From an uncultured Curtobacterium sp. (lineage in GTDB: Bacteria; Actinomycetota; Actinomycetes; Actinomycetales; Microbacteriaceae), in NCBI GenBank assembly GCA_913774725.1, contig CAJYIG010000385.1:1-13063 (forward strand): a stretch of 13,063 bases of DNA, read 5' to 3'. Within the stretch, counting starts at the first letter, position 1. The number at the start of each line of letters is the position of its first letter. A program made the translations under genes and the position numbers. This document shows positions 9,493 to 13,063 of the stretch, piece by piece. The notes beneath the pieces are model-generated. The model saw only the letters and a list, made by a program, of their open reading frames with translations, was not told the origin of the DNA and ran no database searches.

Positions 9493-10869
9493 TCAGCCCG
9501 AGACTCGGCTCCCGACTTCGGCACCGGCACCGGGCGAGCCCCGCCGCGCGTCGCGCACCGGGTCCACCGCGAACACCGCTGCCACCACCGAGAGCACCGC
9601 GTACACTCCGAGGTACGCGCACAGGATCCACGGCGAGCCCCCGCCCACCTCGACGAACACCGCCGCGAGCAACGGCGTCAGCCCCACCGAGAAGATCGAC
9701 CCGATCTGGTACCCGAGGCTCATCCCCGAGTAGCGCCGGCCCGTCGGGAACTGCTCCGCGAACCACGCCGCCTGCGGCCCGTAGATGCTGTCGTGGAACA
9801 CGCTCATGCCGATCAGCGCCACGAGGGGGAGCAGCACGAGCGGCCCGGCGTCGAGGAACGCGAAGAACGGCCAGATCAGCACCGCGATCCCGACCGCCGA
9901 CCCGATCGCGAGCGGCCGGCGCCCGACCCGGTCCGACAGCCACCCCCAGAACGGCGTCGACACGAGCGACACCGCCGAGATCACGAGCACCGCCTGCAGG
10001 CCCGCGGCCGATCCCTCCTCGCCGCGCTTCGCCCCGAGGTAGGTCAGCGAGTAGGTCGTCAGGATCGAGTACAGCGCCGGCTGCACGAGCCGCAGCCCGG
10101 CGGTCACCAGGATCGACCGCGGGTGCCGACGGATCGCCTGCCACACCGGGAACCGCTCGACACCACCGGAGGCGCGCAGCTCCTGGAACACCGGGGCGTC
10201 CTGGACACCGAGCCGGATGACCAGTCCGACCGCGACGATCACCGCCGAGAACAGGAACGGCAGTCGCCAGCCCCACGCCAGGAACGCGTCGTTGCCGAGC
10301 ACCGTCCGCACGAGGGTGAAGACCCCGGTCGCCAGGAGCATCCCGCCCGCGGACCCCATCTGGGTGAATGCCCCGAACAGCCCCCGGTGCCGCACCGGTG
10401 CGTGCTCGACCGACAGCAGCGCCGATCCGCCCCACTCGGCACCCGCGGCGACACCCTGCAGCAGCCGCAGGACCACGAGCGCGACGACCGCCCCGACGCC
10501 GATCGTCGCCGCAGAGGGGATCACCCCGATGAGGGTCGACGCGATCCCCATGAGCACGAGCGACGCGACGAGCAGCTTCTTCCGCCCGATCCGGTCACCC
10601 AGGTGCCCGGCGACGATGCCGCCGAGCGGCCGTGCGACGAACCCGACGCCGTAGGTCGCGAACGACGCGATCACGCCCACGGCGGGCGTCACGGACGGGA
10701 AGAAGGTGGGGGCGAAGACGAGCGCCGAGGCCGTCGCGTACAGGTAGAAGTCGTAGTACTCGACGGTCGTCCCGACGAACGACGCGAGGGCGACGCGACG
10801 TCGGGTCGCGTTCGTCGGCGGATCGGTGGGACGGACGGGAGGCGCGGCTGCGGTCGTCTGGGTCGGCAT
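9493..10869 (-). CDS. MHS-family major facilitator transporter (proton symporter type)
   Basis: Inner-membrane permease of 458 residues with about 12 hydrophobic helices. TM1 begins VGTTVEYYDFYLY (32-44), typical of the metabolite:H+ symporter (MHS) family that includes carriers for shikimate, alpha-ketoglutarate, citrate and proline/betaine. The major-facilitator loop signature GHLGDRIGRKK (88-98) follows TM2 and its second-half counterpart WGWLSDRVGRRP is at 308-319. The start is uncertain: ATG at 10869 gives a 23-residue cytoplasmic tail, while in-frame ATG at 10881 and GTG at 10908 would add 4 or 13 residues; none has a strong ribosome site. It is divergent from the flavin monooxygenase pair, sharing a 100-base upstream region, so it may import their substrate. 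The substrate itself cannot be read from the sequence. Confidence 0.9.
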   Translation of the reverse strand: MPTQTTAAAPPVRPTDPPTNATRRRVALASFVGTTVEYYDFYLYATASALVFAPTFFPSVTPAVGVIASFATYGVGFVARPLGGIVAGHLGDRIGRKKLLVASLVLMGIASTLIGVIPSAATIGVGAVVALVVLRLLQGVAAGAEWGGSALLSVEHAPVRHRGLFGAFTQMGSAGGMLLATGVFTLVRTVLGNDAFLAWGWRLPFLFSAVIVAVGLVIRLGVQDAPVFQELRASGGVERFPVWQAIRRHPRSILVTAGLRLVQPALYSILTTYSLTYLGAKRGEEGSAAGLQAVLVISAVSLVSTPFWGWLSDRVGRRPLAIGSAVGIAVLIWPFFAFLDAGPLVLLPLVALIGMSVFHDSIYGPQAAWFAEQFPTGRRYSGMSLGYQIGSIFSVGLTPLLAAVFVEVGGGSPWILCAYLGVYAVLSVVAAVFAVDPVRDARRGSPGAGAEVGSRVSG

Positions 10870-10922
10870 GCCCAGGAGCATGGTCGCCGCCCGGCCGCGA
10901 CGGAACACCGCCCGTAACGCGA

Positions 10923-10937
10923 GGTCACGTCATGACC
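10923..10937. promoter_or_regulatory. Candidate operator palindrome in the divergent promoter region
   Basis: GGTCA (10923-10927) and TGACC (10933-10937) form a perfect 5-5-5 inverted repeat, and the inner GTCATGAC (10929-10936) is itself an 8-base perfect palindrome. It lies between the divergent transporter and monooxygenase genes, where a regulator of both could bind. No regulator gene is in the window. Confidence 0.4.
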
Positions 10938-10948
10938 GTCGGAGCGGC

Positions 10949-10960
10949 CTCCCCGGGGAG
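10949..10960 (+). promoter_or_regulatory. Self-complementary Shine-Dalgarno region of the monooxygenase gene
   Basis: CTCCCCGGGGAG is a 12-base perfect palindrome whose right half, GGGGAG (10955-10960), is the ribosome site 9 bases before the ATG at 10970. As RNA it could fold into a short 4-bp stem or pair between transcripts, mildly hiding the site. The ribosome site supports the 10970 start; an ATG at 10962 is in another frame. Confidence 0.45.
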
Positions 10961-10969
10961 CATGGGGGC

Positions 10970-12406
10970 ATGAGCGATGCACCGACCCGCCCGCTGCGCT
11001 TCGCGGCCTTCGTCATGAACACGACGTCGCACATCCAGCACGGCCTCTGGCGACACCCGGACGCGCGCCAGGCCGACTTCGACGACGTGACGCTGTGGAC
11101 CGACCTCGCGAAGACGCTCGAACGCGGGAAGTTCGACGCGATGTTCTTCGCGGACGTCGTCGGGACGTACGGCCCCGCCCGCGGCGACTACGCGACGAAC
11201 CTCCGCGAGGGCCTGCAGATCCCCTCGAACGACCCGTCCGTGCTGCTCTCCGCGCTCGCCGTGTCCACCGAGCACCTCGGCCTCGCGTTCACCTCGAGCG
11301 TCATCCAGGCGCACCCCTTCGACTTCGCCCGCAAGGTCTCGACCCTCGACCACATCACCCGCGGCCGCATCGGGTGGAACGTCGTCACGAGCGCCCTCGA
11401 CAGCGCGGCCCGGAACTTCGGTGCCGACCGGCTCGAGGAGCACGACGAGCGCTACGCCTGGGCCGAGGAGTACCTCGAGGTCTGCGCGAAGCTCTGGGAG
11501 GGGTCGTGGGAGGACGACGCCGTCCTCAAGGACCCGGTGCGCGGGTACGCCGACCCGGAGAAGGTGCACCGCATCGACCACCACGGGAAGCGGTACGACG
11601 TGCAGGGGCCGCACCTCAGCGCCCCGTCGCCGCAGCGCACGCCGGTGTTGTTCCAGGCGGGGTCCTCGCCGGCCGGCCGGGCCTTCGCCGCGCGGAACGC
11701 CGAGGCGCAGTTCATCCTCACGTCGAACCGCGACGCCACCGAGCAGCTCATCCGCGAGACCCGCGACCTCGCCGCCGCAGCCGGTCGACGCCGCGAGGAC
11801 ATCGCGTTCTTCCTCGGCCTGACCTTCGTCACGGGGGCCACCGAGGCCGAGGCGAAGGCCAAGGAGGCCGAGATCGACGAGTACCTCGCGGCCGACGGCT
11901 TCCTCGTGCACTCGAACCTCGGCTTCGACCCCGACACCGGCGAGCCGCTCGACCCCGCGACGCCGCTGTCCGAGGTCCGGACCCACGCCGGCCAGTCGCA
12001 CCTGCAGTGGCTCCGCGAGGCCGCCGGCGACCGCGAGCCGACCATCGCCGATCTGGCCCGGCTGTCCGCCAAGCTCCGTGCCCGCGTCGTCGGGACGCCC
12101 GAGCAGATCGCCGACGAGCTCGCCGCGTGGCAGCGCGTCGGGGTCGACGGGGTGAACGTCATCAACTGGACGCTGCCGGGCTCGTACGAGGAGTTCGTCG
12201 ACCACATCGCGCCGACCCTGCAGGAGCGTGGGCTCATGCAGTCCGAGTACCGGGAGGGCACGCTCCGCGAGAAGCTGTTCGGTCACGCGCAGCTGCCGGG
12301 ATCGCACCCGGCGCGGCGCTGGCGTGGCGCGTTCTCGGGCGGGGCCAGCGGGACCGGCGTGACCGGCGGCGAGGACGCACGTGACGCCGTGGAGGTGACC
12401 GCGTGA
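10970..12406 (+). CDS. LLM-class flavin-dependent monooxygenase (NtaA/SnaA/DszA family)
   Basis: FMNH2-dependent oxygenase of 478 residues, of the bacterial-luciferase-like group that includes nitrilotriacetate (NtaA), pristinamycin (SnaA) and dibenzothiophene-sulfone (DszA) monooxygenases. Features are the N-terminal strand LRFAAFVMN (9-17), FDAMFFADVVG (55-65), the family-typical ITRGRIGWNVVTS (129-141) and the flavin-phosphate-binding-like VLFQAGSSPAGRAFA (226-240). It needs reduced flavin from a separate reductase, not present here. The ATG at 10970 has GGGGAG 9 bases upstream; the frame is open further upstream but without a better site. The last 30 residues are Gly/Asp-rich and poorly ordered. 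Its stop overlaps the next start as GTGA, so the pair is made together. The substrate may be an organosulfur, amine or aromatic compound; sequence alone does not decide. Confidence 0.92.
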   Translation: MSDAPTRPLRFAAFVMNTTSHIQHGLWRHPDARQADFDDVTLWTDLAKTLERGKFDAMFFADVVGTYGPARGDYATNLREGLQIPSNDPSVLLSALAVSTEHLGLAFTSSVIQAHPFDFARKVSTLDHITRGRIGWNVVTSALDSAARNFGADRLEEHDERYAWAEEYLEVCAKLWEGSWEDDAVLKDPVRGYADPEKVHRIDHHGKRYDVQGPHLSAPSPQRTPVLFQAGSSPAGRAFAARNAEAQFILTSNRDATEQLIRETRDLAAAAGRRREDIAFFLGLTFVTGATEAEAKAKEAEIDEYLAADGFLVHSNLGFDPDTGEPLDPATPLSEVRTHAGQSHLQWLREAAGDREPTIADLARLSAKLRARVVGTPEQIADELAAWQRVGVDGVNVINWTLPGSYEEFVDHIAPTLQERGLMQSEYREGTLREKLFGHAQLPGSHPARRWRGAFSGGASGTGVTGGEDARDAVEVTA

Positions 12407-13018
12407 CCGACGCGACGACGACCGGCGGGGCTGCTCCGCGCCTCCAGACCGACCGGCTCGCGGCGTTGCGGGACCACTTCGCCCCGGTCTTCGACCGCAT
12501 CCGCGAGGGGGCCGTCGGGCGCGAGATGGCGTCCGGGACGCCGGGGGAGCGGGAGCTGCCGCACGCCGAGGTGCGGGCGCTGGCGGAAGCGGGCTTCGGT
12601 CGACTCCGCGTGCCCGAGGACCGCGGCGGGTCCGGGGTGACGCTCGTGGAGCTGGCGCACCTGGTGGCGGACCTCGCGGCGGCGGACTCGAACATCGCGC
12701 ACCTGTGGCGCGGGCACTTCGGGTACACCGAACTCGTGCTCCTGCGTCCGGATTCGCCCGGTCGTGACGAGTGGCTGCAGCGGATCGTCGACGGGGCGGT
12801 CGTTGGCAACGCGACCTCGGAGCGGACCGGAACCACGCTCGCCGACATCTCGACGACCGTCGCGCCCGACGCCGACGGGACGTGGCGGCTCGACGGGCGG
12901 AAGTTCTACTCGACCGGCACCCTCTACGCCGACTGGATCTACCTGGCCGCCGACCGCGACGGTGAGCGGGTGACGTTCGCGGTGCCCACCGACGCTCCGG
13001 GCGTCACCGGGATCGACG
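12403..13018 (+). CDS. Acyl-CoA-dehydrogenase-fold flavoprotein monooxygenase, SfnB/DszC-like (3' truncated)
   Basis: N-terminal 205 residues of a flavoprotein expected to be about 400 long. The acyl-CoA dehydrogenase helical domain (about 15-130) contains LRVPEDRGGSGVTLVELAHLV (68-88, first part typical of the fold) and ADSNIAHLWRGHFGY (94-108); the start of the beta domain has GNATSER (135-141) and LDGRKFYSTGTLYADWIYLAA (163-183). The KFYSTG wording and pairing with an LLM monooxygenase favour the SfnB/DszC-like oxygenase branch over true acyl-CoA dehydrogenases. GTG at 12403 has GGAGG 7 bases upstream and overlaps the previous stop. The genomic sequence ends at 13018; the apparent continuation to a stop near 13041 is adapter, so its last residues are artificial. 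The gene is probably intact in the organism. Confidence 0.88.
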
Positions 13019-13063
13019 AGATCGGAAGAGCACACGTCTGAACTCCAGTCACTGGAGCTGATC
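13019..13063 (+). other. Illumina TruSeq adapter contamination (not genomic)
   Basis: Positions 13019-13052 match the standard TruSeq read-1 3' adapter, which begins AGATCGGAAGAGC and ends CCAGTCAC. The next eight bases, TGGAGCTG (13053-13060), sit where the sample index belongs, and the final ATC (13061-13063) matches the start of the following constant adapter segment. The composition also drops abruptly from the GC-rich genome. The assembly therefore ends in untrimmed read-through sequence. Confidence 0.97.

Noticed and set aside
10826..10969. Upstream extension of the monooxygenase reading frame
   Set aside because: The extra residues are Arg/Ala-rich, overlap the 5' end of the divergent transporter gene and lack a ribosome site; ATG 10970 has GGGGAG at 9 bases.
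13019..13041. Residues and stop codon completing a roughly 212-residue flavoprotein
   Set aside because: They are encoded by sequencing adapter, not by the genome.

Overview
The window is very GC-rich, densely coded DNA with C/G at nearly every third codon position, many GTG starts and several 4-base GTGA gene overlaps. The gene content (TreX-TreY trehalose pathway, a fused YkoD-type ECF ATPase, a GerW/YtfJ-like small protein behind a TANNNT box) points to a high-GC actinobacterium. Microbacteriaceae (Curtobacterium-like) is my best guess, by impression and not by any search.

Layout. (1) Positions 1-4736, minus strand: a two-gene operon, treX (glycogen debranching enzyme) then treY (maltooligosyltrehalose synthase), joined by a GTGA overlap; treY runs off the left edge close to its end. 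Together they would debranch glycogen and isomerise the terminal bond of the released chains towards trehalose; the expected partner treZ is not in the window. (2) 4866-5186, plus strand: a small GerW/YtfJ-domain protein, probably leaderless, closed by a strong hairpin at 5192-5235. (3) 5283-9390, plus strand: a TPP riboswitch followed by a thiamine-type ECF transporter operon (YkoE substrate-binding component, a double-ABC ATPase, EcfT) and a last, overlapping gene for a uridine-kinase-like P-loop protein. (4) 9391-9492: a short convergent intergenic region with GC repeats. (5) 9493-10869, minus strand: an MHS-family major facilitator transporter. (6) 10970 to the right end, plus strand: an NtaA/SnaA/DszA-type flavin monooxygenase overlapping an acyl-CoA-dehydrogenase-like (SfnB/DszC-type) flavoprotein, read divergently from the MHS transporter. 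This looks like a sulfur- or organic-substrate scavenging module.

The last 45 bases (13019-13063) are not genomic. They match the Illumina TruSeq read adapter, followed by what looks like an 8-base index and the first three bases of the next adapter segment. The final gene is therefore cut by a library artefact, and the last residues read from it are artificial.

The most interesting biological lead is the uncharacterised kinase-like gene at the end of the TPP-riboswitch operon, a candidate for trapping or activating the imported thiamine precursor. I found no clear evidence for a wholly new system such as a defence island, CRISPR array or mobile element.
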